DNA from: Candidatus Margulisiibacteriota bacterium
GTDB taxonomy: Bacteria > Margulisbacteria > WOR-1 > JAKLHX01 > JBAZKV01
Length of the DNA: 57,107 nucleotides
Direction of reading: 5' to 3'
NCBI GenBank assembly: GCA_041650635.1
Contig: JBAZKV010000010.1
Coordinates: 1-57,107, forward strand
Positions 31,103-40,217 of this stretch are shown one piece after another. Position 1 is the stretch's first letter, and each line of letters begins with the position of its first letter. The translations under genes were made by a program, and so were the position numbers. The notes beneath the pieces are model-generated. The model had not been told where the DNA came from, did no database searches, and saw nothing but the letters and a program-made list of their open reading frames with translations.

Positions 31103-32241
31103 CCGCGTCTTTCCATTGCTTTTCTGAAGGCTTCCAGCATAACTTCCGAGTGTTCGTTTTCTTCTTTGTGCGAGCGTACTATTAGCTGCGTGTAGCCTCT
31201 GTGAGGCTGCAGCCTCATCAGGGTCACTGTAAGAGAGGCCCCGACAAAGGTCTCCGGCTCAGCCTCCGAAGGCCCGATCCATTCCGAGGCCGGGAGAAAA
31301 CCTTTGAGGAGTTCCCTGTAGAGGACTTCAAAACCCGCAAAAGAACCGTCCCTTTTATAGGATGCCTCTGTTGCCATGACCTGGAAAGGCCAGGCAAGCG
31401 CGCCCTGAAATCCGTCAAGGAGCTCATCCTGGGCAAGAGCCGTAGAGAATTTGCCGATGAACCTGCCGGCATCTATCTCGAACACTTTACCTGTAAGTCC
31501 CGTATCTATGAAATGGGAAAGAAATGATATCTTGTCGCCGGCGTTGGGTCCGGCGTATCTTGAAGTGTGTGACAGCGGCAGGAACAGGTTGGGAAGGCCC
31601 GTCTTAAAGGACAGAACGGCCGTTGTGGGGGAAGAAGGCCTGTTAAAGCCCAGCATGTCAGCTTCCACAAACGCTCCCGACATTTTGGCATCTTCGATCT
31701 CTCCAAAGGTATCATCCTTTTCTATAAGGTCAAGCACATAATAGTTGCCGGCCGAGGATCTCCCTATATCTCTTGCCTGGGCTATTACGGACATTCCGCT
31801 CTCGAGTTGTTCACCGGTTATCAGGTTCCCTGGTATGTCGCGGGCGGTAATGACCCTGTAACCGTTGCCGAACCTGCTCCTTGTTAGCGGCTCTCCGACC
31901 CTGGCGAACATAGGTTCGGAGCCGCTTACCTCGTCTTCCATAAATGCCTTTTGTGCGTCCCCCCTGTAAGAGAGAATGATAAGGTTGTCCTGCGGCCTAA
32001 AATAGACGGGAGTGGCCAGAAACTGTCGGATGCCTCTGGCAAGATCGCTTGTAAGGTCGGACCTGAAGAACCTGTTAACATGCATCAGGCATTTCACCCC
32101 TTCAACAGCCACAGGGATAGAACGCAGCCCGGGCAAAGGTTCGGCCAAAAGCTCTGCGGTCACCGGCATCCTCCGGTTGGCAGAGGCCTCTATCCTTGCC
32201 AGTGAGACGGCGGGCGCGAATTTTGGTCCTGTCAGTTCCAT
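31099..32241 (-). CDS. Unrecognised protein of 380 residues
   Basis: No family is recognised. The chain is soluble-looking, without signal peptide or membrane helices, and mixed alpha/beta. Distinct stretches are ARIEASANRRMPVTAELL, GLRSIPVAVEGVKCLMHVNRFF, FGNGYRVITARDIPGNLITGEQL, FVEADMLGFNRPSSPTTAVLSF and LMRLQPHRGYTQLIVRSHKEENEHSEVML. It diverges from argS with a 67-base gap and converges on the ASKHA gene. Base composition and codon use look like those of its neighbours, so it is probably a lineage-specific gene and not a recent import. Confidence 0.6.
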   Translation of the reverse strand: MELTGPKFAPAVSLARIEASANRRMPVTAELLAEPLPGLRSIPVAVEGVKCLMHVNRFFRSDLTSDLARGIRQFLATPVYFRPQDNLIILSYRGDAQKAFMEDEVSGSEPMFARVGEPLTRSRFGNGYRVITARDIPGNLITGEQLESGMSVIAQARDIGRSSAGNYYVLDLIEKDDTFGEIEDAKMSGAFVEADMLGFNRPSSPTTAVLSFKTGLPNLFLPLSHTSRYAGPNAGDKISFLSHFIDTGLTGKVFEIDAGRFIGKFSTALAQDELLDGFQGALAWPFQVMATEASYKRDGSFAGFEVLYRELLKGFLPASEWIGPSEAEPETFVGASLTVTLMRLQPHRGYTQLIVRSHKEENEHSEVMLEAFRKAMERRG

Positions 32242-32286
32242 ACGCTTATTAATCGAAGATTCCAGGGCAAAATTTCACTTTACGCA

Positions 32287-32295
32287 TGCTATAAT
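32287..32295 (+). promoter_or_regulatory. Extended -10 promoter of argS
   Basis: TGC-TATAAT (32287-32295) lies 13 bases before ATG 32309, giving a leader of about 7 nt with no Shine-Dalgarno. No clear -35 is present, as is common for extended -10 promoters. Confidence 0.5.
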
Positions 32296-32308
32296 CACAG
32301 CAAAAGCG

Positions 32309-33874
32309 ATGAAAAAGAAGATAGAAGAACTGCTTAAACAGGCGCTTGGCACAAGCAGCGCGGAAGTTGTGATCCCAAAGGATGGTGCCCATGGCGATTA
32401 TTCCTCTTCTGTTGCGCTTTCTATGGCTAAACAGGAAGGTAAAAAGCCCAGGGAAATTGCAGAAAGCATCCTTAAGAAACTGGAAAAACTCCCGGGATCG
32501 GAAATTCTGAAAAAGGCAGAGATAGCCGGGCCCGGCCACCTCAATTTTTTTATCAAAGATGAACAGCTGGCGGATTTGCTCAGCGAAATAAACGAAGAAA
32601 GGCGATCCTACGGCAACTCTAAAGAAGAAAAAGGCAAAAGCGTCCTCTTGGAATTCGTCAGCGCCAACCCTACGGGGCCGCTTCATATCGGGCACGGCAG
32701 GTGGGCTGCCATCGGCGACAGCATGGCAAGGATACTTAAGGCCGCAGGGTACAGGGTGCAGACGGAGTTTTATGTGAACAATGTCGGCAGACAGGTTGAG
32801 CTCCTGATCCGGTCGGTCCTTTCTCATATCAACGGCACTCCTCTTCCTGCGGACGGGTATGCAGGGGCATATGTCAAGGAGATAGCCGATGCCTGCAGGG
32901 ACATAAAGCCGGAGGCTCTGAAGGCTGAAGTGCTTGAAATGATCTTAAAGGAACAAAAAGAAACATTGTCTTTGATCAATGTGAACTTTGACAATTGGTT
33001 CAGAGAACAGACGCTCCATGAAAGCGGAAGAATCAAAGGAACACTCGAAACTCTTAAGAATAAAGGTCTTGCATACGAAAAAGAAGGTGCCCTTTGGTTC
33101 AGGTCCACTGATTTTGGGGACGATAAGGACAGGGTGCTGGTAAGAGAGAGCGGAGAGCCGACTTATTTTGCGGCTGACCTGGCTTATCATGAAGATAAAT
33201 TCAAAAGAGGCTTTGAGCTCTTGATCAATGTCTGGGGCACGGACCACCACGGTTATGTCAAAAGGCTTGAGTCAAGCCTTGAAGCCCTGGGACACCCCAA
33301 AGGCAGCCTTAGGATAATAATCGGCCAGCTGGTCTCTCTTTACAGGGGCAGCGAGCCGGTTAGGATGTCAAAGAGGACAGGGGACATGATTACGCTGCGG
33401 GAAGTTATAGAAGAAACAGGAAGCGACGCAACAAGATTTTCTTTGCTGATGACGGGGGCTGATTCACACATGGACTTTGATATTGAACTGGCCAAGAAAA
33501 AGTCCATGGATAACCCTGTTTATTATGTCCAGTACGCCCATGCCAGGATCTGCTCGGTTTTTGAAGAGGCAAGAACAGAGCCGGACTTTTCAAGCCTTGA
33601 TCTGCTGTCCCATGCTTCGGAGCGGGAATTGATCAAGAAACTGGCTGATCTTCCTGATGCGATAGAAAGAGCAGCGGCTTCTTTAGAGCCACACCACATC
33701 GCAAGGTATGCAAGGGAACTGGCCGCTCTCTTTCATTCCTATTATCACAAATGCAGGGTGATAACAGACGATCCTGCGCTTACAAAAGCGAGGCTGGCAC
33801 TGCTTTTTTGCACTCGAATAGTGCTGGCAAATGTGTTAAAATTGTTGGGAAGCAGCGCCCCCGAAAGGATGTAA
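32309..33874 (+). CDS. argS: Arginyl-tRNA synthetase
   Basis: Charges tRNA-Arg. The class I HIGH motif is HIGH at 126-129 within ANPTGPLHIGHGRWAAIGD; RMSKRTGDMITL takes the place of KMSKS; the N-terminal Add-1-like domain and the C-terminal DALR anticodon-binding domain with YVQYAHARICSVF are present. ATG 32309 is chosen by position of the Add-1 domain and the promoter; the frame is open further upstream over the divergent gene. 521 residues, slightly shorter than the usual 550. Confidence 0.95.
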   Translation: MKKKIEELLKQALGTSSAEVVIPKDGAHGDYSSSVALSMAKQEGKKPREIAESILKKLEKLPGSEILKKAEIAGPGHLNFFIKDEQLADLLSEINEERRSYGNSKEEKGKSVLLEFVSANPTGPLHIGHGRWAAIGDSMARILKAAGYRVQTEFYVNNVGRQVELLIRSVLSHINGTPLPADGYAGAYVKEIADACRDIKPEALKAEVLEMILKEQKETLSLINVNFDNWFREQTLHESGRIKGTLETLKNKGLAYEKEGALWFRSTDFGDDKDRVLVRESGEPTYFAADLAYHEDKFKRGFELLINVWGTDHHGYVKRLESSLEALGHPKGSLRIIIGQLVSLYRGSEPVRMSKRTGDMITLREVIEETGSDATRFSLLMTGADSHMDFDIELAKKKSMDNPVYYVQYAHARICSVFEEARTEPDFSSLDLLSHASERELIKKLADLPDAIERAAASLEPHHIARYARELAALFHSYYHKCRVITDDPALTKARLALLFCTRIVLANVLKLLGSSAPERM

Positions 33875-33876
33875 AG

Positions 33877-34788
33877 ATGAAATACGCTTTCTTCAAAGGC
33901 GAGATAGTCCCGTTCCAGGACGCAAAGATATCCGTTATGACCCATGCCTTTAACTACGGCACGGGCGTTTTTGAGGGTATAAGAGGCTATTACAATCCGG
34001 AAAAGAAGCAAATGTATATCCTCAAGCTTAAGGAGCATTATGAGAGGTTCTTAAGGTCCTGCAGAGTGCTCAAGATGAAGCCAAGACTTACTGTCGAAGA
34101 GCTCTGCCAGGTTACCGTGGAGCTGGCCAAAAAGAACTCGTACCATGAGGATGTATATATCAGGCCGCTGGCCTATAAATCAGATGAACGGATAGGCCTC
34201 GGGCTTACCGGGATAGGGGACGACCTGTGCATTTTTCTTTCCCCGTTCGGCGAATATCTTGATATCTCTAAGGGCATCCGGGTCTGCACCTCCACCTGGC
34301 GCAGGATAGATGACATTTCTGTGCCAGCCAGGGCCAAAGTGACCGGCTCATATATTAACTCTTCGCTTGCAAAATCAGATGCCATAGAGTCCGGCTTTGC
34401 CGAGGCGATAATGCTGTCCCACGACGGCCATGTTGCCGAGGGGAGCGGGGAGAACATCTTTATGGTGCGAAGCGGAAAACTCATCACTCCTCCGGTCACT
34501 GACAACATCCTTGAGGGGATCACCAGAGAGGCCATTATGGAGCTGGCAAAGGATAAACTGGGACTGGATACCGTAGAGAGGTCCGTAGACAAGTCCGAAC
34601 TCTATATGGCCGACGAGCTTTTCTTTACCGGGACGGGGGCGCAAGTTTCCCCCATAATTGAGGTTGACAGGCACATGGTCGGCGACGGGGCAATGGGGCC
34701 CATTACTCAAAAACTCCAGAAAGCCTATTTTATCGCCGCAAGAGGCGAGGACCACAAATATCCTCACTGGGTGACCCCGGTTTACTGA
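33877..34788 (+). CDS. ilvE: Branched-chain amino acid aminotransferase
   Basis: A class IV PLP aminotransferase for Leu, Ile and Val. Motifs: ISVMTHAFNYGTGVFEGIRGY, YIRPLAYKS, ARAKVTGSYINSSLAK with the PLP lysine, EAIMLSHDGHVAEGSGENIF and DNILEGITREA. ATG 33877 lies two bases after the argS stop; 303 residues is standard. The frame is open upstream only as a shadow of argS. Overlaps acpS by one base. Confidence 0.93.
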   Translation: MKYAFFKGEIVPFQDAKISVMTHAFNYGTGVFEGIRGYYNPEKKQMYILKLKEHYERFLRSCRVLKMKPRLTVEELCQVTVELAKKNSYHEDVYIRPLAYKSDERIGLGLTGIGDDLCIFLSPFGEYLDISKGIRVCTSTWRRIDDISVPARAKVTGSYINSSLAKSDAIESGFAEAIMLSHDGHVAEGSGENIFMVRSGKLITPPVTDNILEGITREAIMELAKDKLGLDTVERSVDKSELYMADELFFTGTGAQVSPIIEVDRHMVGDGAMGPITQKLQKAYFIAARGEDHKYPHWVTPVY

Positions 34789-35138
34789 TGATAAAGGGAA
34801 CCGGTATCGATATTGTTGAGATCGACCGGATCAAGGCCGCTGTAAAACAGTTCGGTTCAAGGTTCCTCGAAAGGATCTATACTCCCCACGAGATCGCCTA
34901 TTGCACCAAATTCAACAAGCTGCGCTATCCGGAGCTTTCGGTCCGCTTTGCCGCCAAGGAGGCTTATGCCAAGGCGATAGGCACAGGGATGAGGGGCATC
35001 TACTGGAAGGATATAGAAGTTAACAATGACAAAAAGGGGAAGCCATTCCTTAAGATAAGAAAAAAACAGGCAAAAAGGTCTTATCTCACGCTTTCGCACA
35101 GCCAAAAATACGCTGTGGCCTCTGTGATCATAGAATGA
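34788..35138 (+). CDS. acpS: Holo-acyl-carrier-protein synthase
   Basis: Transfers phosphopantetheine from CoA to acyl carrier protein. GTGIDIVEIDRI (Mg-binding Asp8) and FAAKEAYAKAIGTG (Glu and Lys of the active site) are present in 116 residues, the normal size. It ends the argS-ilvE-acpS run. Confidence 0.95.
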   Translation: MIKGTGIDIVEIDRIKAAVKQFGSRFLERIYTPHEIAYCTKFNKLRYPELSVRFAAKEAYAKAIGTGMRGIYWKDIEVNNDKKGKPFLKIRKKQAKRSYLTLSHSQKYAVASVIIE

Positions 35139-35150
35139 ATCCGTGTTTTG

Positions 35151-35179
35151 TTGACTTCTTCTTGGGGGCGTAATATCAT
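35151..35179 (+). promoter_or_regulatory. Promoter of the AI-2E family gene
   Basis: TTGACT (35151-35156), 17 bases, TATCAT (35174-35179). AAGGAG and ATG 35201 follow, with a leader of about 15 nt. Confidence 0.65.
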
Positions 35180-35200
35180 ACAGGAAGCAAGGAGTAGAAA

Positions 35201-36247
35201 ATGGACACAAGGCTGCATTTTAGATGGAAATTGATCCTTATCCCGGTCATCATCCTTTCGGTCCTTTATCTCCTTTTTAAGGTGCCTAGCACTGTGGGGA
35301 CCTTTGTTGTCGGCCTGCTTATCTACATGATACTCAGCCCAGTGGTCAACAGGCTCTGCCGCATATATGATGTCAGGCCTCTGTGGACGGTGCTTGTGAT
35401 GCTCCTGTCTTTCTTCTCTATAGGGCTGCTGCTTTCTCTTGCAAATTACCTTATGATGAACGAACTCCCTGACCTTTCAAAACAGCTGCCTGCATTTTCT
35501 CAAAGTTTTAATTCTATCCTGGCTCAGGTTGACTCTAAGTTCTCTTTTGTCGACCAGTTCTTTCCGGGCAAAGGCTCAAGCGTATCGCAGAGAATGCTCG
35601 GGGGTTTCCTTAACTCCGGGGCGATCGAAGCATTCCTTAACAACTCCACTCAGACCCTCTTCAGGATAATGGCGATGTCATTTTCTTTTGTAATGGCGCT
35701 GATAATTTCGGTCTATCTTATACTTGACGAGGGCAGGATACTTGACCTTATAGAAGAAAGGCTCCCTAAAAAATTCCTTACTCTCAATAGGAAGATGTGG
35801 CATGATATGGTGTCTTCAATTTCCGGATATTTTATGGGGCTGTTCATACTCGGGCTCATCCTGTTTTTTTCCAGCTGGATAGGCCTGTCGCTTCTAAGGG
35901 TACACTATTCGTTCCTTCTTTCTGTGTGGATAGGGATTACAATAATAATCCCGTACCTGGGGCCTTTTATAGGCAGCATTCCGGCATCTGTGATGGCTCT
36001 TTCCCAGGGGGTGGCTCCCGGCGTATACACTATTCTATTTTTGACGCTGCTGCAGTTCTTTGTGACCAGCATTCTTTCGCCAAAGATAATAGGTGAGATA
36101 ATAGGCGTCCATCCGGTACTGGTCATCCTTGCCCTTATAGCGGGAGGCGAGCTCGGAGGCATGGTCGGCATGATAGTGGCGGTCCCTTTGACCAGCGTTG
36201 TCCTGATATTTCTGAAGTATTACTGGCCTATGTTTTTGGAGGATTAG
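35201..36247 (+). CDS. AI-2E family transporter (YdiK/PerM type)
   Basis: A 348-residue permease with about seven helices and the family's extracytoplasmic coil after helix 3 (LSKQLPAFSQSFNSILAQVD). The conserved C-terminal block YLGPFIGSIPASVMAL and SPKIIGEIIGVHPVLVILALIAGGELGGMVGMIVAVPL is diagnostic. Despite the name, members export varied substrates or act in ion homeostasis. It converges with the polyamine genes, overlapping the next stop by four bases. Confidence 0.93.
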   Translation: MDTRLHFRWKLILIPVIILSVLYLLFKVPSTVGTFVVGLLIYMILSPVVNRLCRIYDVRPLWTVLVMLLSFFSIGLLLSLANYLMMNELPDLSKQLPAFSQSFNSILAQVDSKFSFVDQFFPGKGSSVSQRMLGGFLNSGAIEAFLNNSTQTLFRIMAMSFSFVMALIISVYLILDEGRILDLIEERLPKKFLTLNRKMWHDMVSSISGYFMGLFILGLILFFSSWIGLSLLRVHYSFLLSVWIGITIIIPYLGPFIGSIPASVMALSQGVAPGVYTILFLTLLQFFVTSILSPKIIGEIIGVHPVLVILALIAGGELGGMVGMIVAVPLTSVVLIFLKYYWPMFLED

Positions 36248-37362
36248 ACCAGAACGGTCTTTGCGCTGGGAAAGCCGTTAAAGCCCGGCACCGCGGAAGC
36301 GGATGAGTAGGCTCCGATATTCTTGACATACACGAGATTGCCGACCTCAAGTTCGGGAAGTTCTTCGCTTACCGAGATCGTGTCAAATGAGTCACAGGTG
36401 GGTCCTGCCAGTGTGCTTAGGAATTTTTGCCCCCGTTTGATGGCGTTGAATTGATATTTGCAGTGATCGAACACGGTCCCCGAAAAATCAGCATAGACCC
36501 CGTCGTCAAGATAATAATAGTTCTTGTTGTTGCGGAAGGTGCGGCCTACAACACTGGTGACCAGAGTGCCGGACGGCCCTACAAAAAACCTGCCCGGTTC
36601 GGCGATCACCCTGATGTTCCTGTCAAAGAGGCGCTTTATCTCCCTTTTTATGACCCCGGCTATCTTTTTGAAGTCGATTTTTTCCCTGTCAAAATGATTG
36701 ATAGGGAACCCCCCGCCGATATCCAGCATGTTAAGCTTTAATCCGTGCTGCTTTGACTCGCGGAAGATCTGTGAAGTTATCTCGAGCGCCTTGACATAAT
36801 TGTCCACATTTACGCACTGCGAGCCCACATGAAAAGCCACTCCGGCAGGCTCAAGGCCGAGCTGTTTTGCTTTCTTTAGAAAGAACACGGCCTGGTCGGT
36901 GTCTGCGCCGAATTTGAGAGAAAGCTCCACCATGCTGCCGATGTTCTCGACCTTTATCCTTACAAGAACCTTTGCTTTGGGGCAGTTGCGCGCTATCTTG
37001 TAGAGTTCCGGCTCGTTGTCAAAGGTCATCAGTCTGACCCCGTGCTTTCTTGCCAGCCGTATGTCCTTTTCCGACTTGATCGTGTTGGCAAAGATGATCT
37101 TGTTAGGCTTTGCCCCAAGCGAGAGTACAAGCATCATTTCGTTGGCGGAGGCCGTGTCAAAGCTGCTCCCCAGAGAAACGAAGTGCCTGATTATCTGAGG
37201 ATCGGGATTGGCCTTTATGGCATAAAAGGGCTCAACGAACGGCAGGCACTTCTTAAAGGAAGCGTACTGCCTGTTAAGGGCCTCTTTGCTGATCAGCATC
37301 AGCGGGGTTGAGTGCTTTTTTGCCTGCGACCTGATCAGCTTTTCCAGTTTGTTCTTTTTCAT
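36244..37362 (-). CDS. Type III PLP-dependent decarboxylase, ornithine decarboxylase-like
   Basis: The alanine-racemase-fold decarboxylase family (ODC, lysine/DAP decarboxylase, CANSDC). FYAIKANPDPQIIRHF has the PLP lysine; DIGGGFP binds the PLP phosphate; EPGRFFVG and GPTCDSFDTIS (active-site Cys-Asp) follow; the C-terminus NIGAYSSASAVPGFNGF matches eukaryotic-type ODC more than DAP decarboxylase. Its start overlaps the stop of homospermidine synthase, which needs putrescine, so ornithine to putrescine is the most likely reaction. Lysine decarboxylation cannot be excluded. Confidence 0.88.
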   Translation of the reverse strand: MKKNKLEKLIRSQAKKHSTPLMLISKEALNRQYASFKKCLPFVEPFYAIKANPDPQIIRHFVSLGSSFDTASANEMMLVLSLGAKPNKIIFANTIKSEKDIRLARKHGVRLMTFDNEPELYKIARNCPKAKVLVRIKVENIGSMVELSLKFGADTDQAVFFLKKAKQLGLEPAGVAFHVGSQCVNVDNYVKALEITSQIFRESKQHGLKLNMLDIGGGFPINHFDREKIDFKKIAGVIKREIKRLFDRNIRVIAEPGRFFVGPSGTLVTSVVGRTFRNNKNYYYLDDGVYADFSGTVFDHCKYQFNAIKRGQKFLSTLAGPTCDSFDTISVSEELPELEVGNLVYVKNIGAYSSASAVPGFNGFPSAKTVLV

Positions 37363-38816
37363 TGCACCAAAAAATTATGGAACTGCCACGGGTCTTTTTC
37401 GTCGGTTATATTGCTGTTGTAGCCTTTGTAAAAATCAACCTTTGTTTTTAAAGGCGTCCAGTCAACAGCAGTGGATACGAAAGGCCCAAGATATTCTTTT
37501 GCAACAGCAAGGACCTGGTCGTGCGGCAGCTGGTCCGGCACACAGACTCCTTTTTTGGGGTTCCTTATCATCCACATCACAGCCGCTATTACCGAGCAGG
37601 CCACCTGCAGGGTAGTGGCATTCTGATGAGGAGCAAGTTCCCTTGATTCTTCTATGTCCAAAAGGCTTCCGACCCACCAGGATTTGAAATCGTGTCCCAT
37701 CATGAGAACACCGAGCTCGTCCCTGCCGCTGATTATCTCGTCCGTCATAATCCTCTGGTCCTTCTGCAGGTCAAAATTCCTCATCTCGAGTTCGTGCAGG
37801 GAATTTATGGCAGCCTCCGACGGACAATAGGCATAATGTACGGTCGGGCGGTAAACTGGCTTTTTGCCCTCCCACACTGTCAGATGGTCCGAAATGGTAA
37901 AGGCCTCTCCGTGGCGCACGATCATTCCCGTTATCTCGCCGCAGGGTACCCAGCTTCTGACCCAGGTCTTTATGCCCATCTGCGAAATGCAGATCTGGTT
38001 GCCCGGTCCTCCCTGGTGGAACATGGCGCCTTTGGGAAGCCTTTTTTCGTGCGTCCCCCAGCCTAGTTCCGCGGGAGCTATCCCTTCTTCGCGGAATCCC
38101 TCGATGCTCCAGGTGTTGACGAATTCGTTAAGCTCCTTGGGCCTGTCCGAGATCTGAGTGTCCCTTTCGCTGATATGGATCACTTTTATCCCCAAAAGTC
38201 TTGAGAGGGCAGGGTAGTCTTTTTTTCTAAGAGCCGACTTTATCTCGGGGATCCTTTTGCCTTTCTTTTTTGTTTTGATGAGTTTTTCCGCAATATCAAT
38301 GAGCCCCACCTTAACAAAGTGGGAAACAAGCCCGGGATTGGCGCCGTGTTCAATTACGGCAGTGGCTCCTTTTTTGTTCCTCCAGCCGTCCACCATTTTC
38401 CTGATGGCCATATGCCTAACATAAAGGGTCCTCTCGGTCGGAAGTTTATCTTTTGCTCCCGCATAAGGATCCCAAAGTTCTACGGAGGTGTTTATGTACA
38501 GGACATCATGGTCGTGGCACCACTCAAGTATCTCAGTGCATTCTATATTCCAGGCCAGGTCTATTATCATGTCGCCGCTACCCACATAGCCTGCGAGTTT
38601 TGTCTTAAGGTTCTTGGGAGTTATTCTGTCGAGTTTGAACTTGACGCCCTGTTCCAGCGCTTCTTCTATGTAGTCCCTGCGGGGCTCAAAATCCATCACG
38701 GTGATCTTTTCTGCCGGCATGTCGATGTGCTTTAGGATAAGCGGCACTGTGCACCTTGACACATATCCGCAGCCGATAACGAGTACTTTCCCTTTGAATT
38801 TTATTCTTTTGCTCAT
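37359..38816 (-). CDS. hss: Homospermidine synthase
   Basis: Makes symmetrical homospermidine from two putrescines with NAD as recycled cofactor. The 485-residue chain has the Rossmann start KVLVIGCGYVSRCTVPLIL, DLAWNIECTEILEWCHDHDVLYINTSVELWDPY, HGANPGLVSHFVKVGL, a WGTHEKRLPKG stretch and the conserved ARQNATTLQV-like APHQNATTLQVACSVIAAVMWM. It precedes the decarboxylase gene, with a four-base overlap, so the pair forms a two-step route from ornithine. Ribosome site AGGAGG is well placed. Confidence 0.93.
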   Translation of the reverse strand: MSKRIKFKGKVLVIGCGYVSRCTVPLILKHIDMPAEKITVMDFEPRRDYIEEALEQGVKFKLDRITPKNLKTKLAGYVGSGDMIIDLAWNIECTEILEWCHDHDVLYINTSVELWDPYAGAKDKLPTERTLYVRHMAIRKMVDGWRNKKGATAVIEHGANPGLVSHFVKVGLIDIAEKLIKTKKKGKRIPEIKSALRKKDYPALSRLLGIKVIHISERDTQISDRPKELNEFVNTWSIEGFREEGIAPAELGWGTHEKRLPKGAMFHQGGPGNQICISQMGIKTWVRSWVPCGEITGMIVRHGEAFTISDHLTVWEGKKPVYRPTVHYAYCPSEAAINSLHELEMRNFDLQKDQRIMTDEIISGRDELGVLMMGHDFKSWWVGSLLDIEESRELAPHQNATTLQVACSVIAAVMWMIRNPKKGVCVPDQLPHDQVLAVAKEYLGPFVSTAVDWTPLKTKVDFYKGYNSNITDEKDPWQFHNFLVQ

Positions 38817-38890
38817 GATATCAATAGGCCCTCCTTGTGCTTTCTATCAACAAATATATCACAAATGGGAACAGGGGGCAGTTGAGGGGA

Positions 38891-39481
38891 TCAGTCTCTT
38901 ATGTTGATCTGCTTTATAGTGACGGGGGAAAGCGGCCTGTCGTTCTTTGTCTGCGTCTGCGAGATCTTTACTGCAACATCATAGCCTTTTGTCACCTTGC
39001 CGAAGATGGTGTGCCTTCCGTTAAGCCACTGGCAGGGAGCAACGGTTATAAAGAACTGGGAACCGTTGGAGTTTGGTCCCGAGTTTGCCATGGCAAGGAT
39101 GCCGGGGGAAGAAAAATCAAGAGAATCATCGATCTCATCCTCGAACTTGTATCCTGGGCCTCCAGTGCCGTTGCCAAGCGGATCTCCGGTCTGGACCATA
39201 AAGTCCGGTATTATCCGGTGAAAGATCACTCCGCTGTAGAGAGGTCCGTTGCCTGCTTCGTTAGTCTTTGGGTCTATCCACTTGCCTGTGCCGTTTGCAA
39301 GTCCGACAAAATTCTTTACGGTCAGGGGCGCCTTGTCAGGATATAGCTGACAGGTTATATTCCCCAGACTGGTCTCGATGACCGCGTAGATATTCTTTGG
39401 TTTTGCCATCACATTTGAGTATAAGCCAAAACACATGACGAACGCAACTACTGCTGCCGCCAAACAACTTATTTTATTCAT
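38891..39481 (-). CDS. Secreted cyclophilin-type peptidyl-prolyl isomerase
   Basis: A signal peptide (MNKISCLAAAVVAFVMCFGLYSNVMA) precedes a cyclophilin domain: IETSLGNITCQLYPDKAPLTVKNFVGLANG, GVIFHRIIPDFMVQTGDPLGNGTGGPGYKFEDEI, MANSGPNSNGSQFFITVAP and LNGRHTIFGKV. Catalytic Arg of FHRIIPDFMVQ is present. Start 39481 is chosen because the promoter's -10 ends seven bases before it; an in-frame ATG at 39517 lies inside the promoter. Acts on periplasmic protein folding. Confidence 0.93.
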   Translation of the reverse strand: MNKISCLAAAVVAFVMCFGLYSNVMAKPKNIYAVIETSLGNITCQLYPDKAPLTVKNFVGLANGTGKWIDPKTNEAGNGPLYSGVIFHRIIPDFMVQTGDPLGNGTGGPGYKFEDEIDDSLDFSSPGILAMANSGPNSNGSQFFITVAPCQWLNGRHTIFGKVTKGYDVAVKISQTQTKNDRPLSPVTIKQINIRD

Positions 39482-39488
39482 AGGAAAT

Positions 39489-39517
39489 ATTATAGTAGAC
39501 AAAAGGGGGGAAGTCAA
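39489..39517 (-). promoter_or_regulatory. Cyclophilin promoter, leaderless arrangement
   Basis: On the minus strand TTGACT (39512-39517), 17 bases, TATAAT (39489-39494), then seven bases to ATG 39481. Strong promoter match with an expected 5' leader of about one nucleotide. Confidence 0.75.
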
Positions 39518-39570
39518 AATAGAGAAATTCGGACAAGAATATAGCGATAGATGATTGACAGGAGCTTTGT

Positions 39571-40212
39571 ATGATAATTATTCCGCAAATGAGAAAGATC
39601 CCGGCAGGAAGGTTCATGATGGGTAGTGCTTTGCTGGGACAAGCCGAGAGAATGGTCGAAGTTCGTCAGTTCATGATAGGCACTTACCCGATCACCAATT
39701 TAGAGTATCGCAGTTATTTGCTAAATTTGGACATGCCAGTACCTGACATATTGCAGGATCCTGAATTTTTTGGACATCCTGTGGTAAATATTCTGTTTTC
39801 TGAAGCAGAACAATATTGCCAATATCTGGGGGAAAGGCTTGGAAAGGTCATAAGGCTACCAAGTGCCTGTGAATGGGAATATGCCGCCAGAGGGCCGAGA
39901 TCCCTTAGCTACCCCTGGGGCAATGAACTGGATATCTCAAAGGCTGTTATCAGAACTTCCGGAACCCGTGATGTCCACAGCTATCTATATGATGTAAGCC
40001 CGTTTGGGGTCCGTCATATGGCAGGAAATGTGTCCGAATGGACCTCCGGCATTCGAATTTCAACAGAAAATCCCGAAGAACCTTACAGGGTATTAAAAGG
40101 CGGTTCATGGATGGATGTGAACACTTTTTGTTTATTGAGCGCTTACCTGAATTTTGACCGGCCGCGCAGCAAGAGTCCAAAGGTGGGATTCCGTATATTG
40201 CAGGAACTTTAA
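39571..40212 (+). CDS. Formylglycine-generating-enzyme-like (SUMF1 domain) protein
   Basis: A SUMF1/FGE-sulfatase fold of 213 residues: RKIPAGRFMMGS, YPITNLEYRSYL, RLPSACEWEYAARGP, YPWGNELD, MAGNVSEWTSG and RVLKGGSWMD...GFRIL. In true FGE two cysteines bind copper in the last motif (GGSxMCHxSYC); here the first is Asp (GGSWMD) and only one Cys (VNTFC) remains, so sulfatase activation is doubtful. Related domains act as ergothioneine-type oxygenases, as ligand-binding modules and in variable proteins. No sulfatase is nearby. AGGAG precedes ATG 39571. Confidence 0.82.
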   Translation: MIIIPQMRKIPAGRFMMGSALLGQAERMVEVRQFMIGTYPITNLEYRSYLLNLDMPVPDILQDPEFFGHPVVNILFSEAEQYCQYLGERLGKVIRLPSACEWEYAARGPRSLSYPWGNELDISKAVIRTSGTRDVHSYLYDVSPFGVRHMAGNVSEWTSGIRISTENPEEPYRVLKGGSWMDVNTFCLLSAYLNFDRPRSKSPKVGFRILQEL

Positions 40213-40217
40213 ACAAA

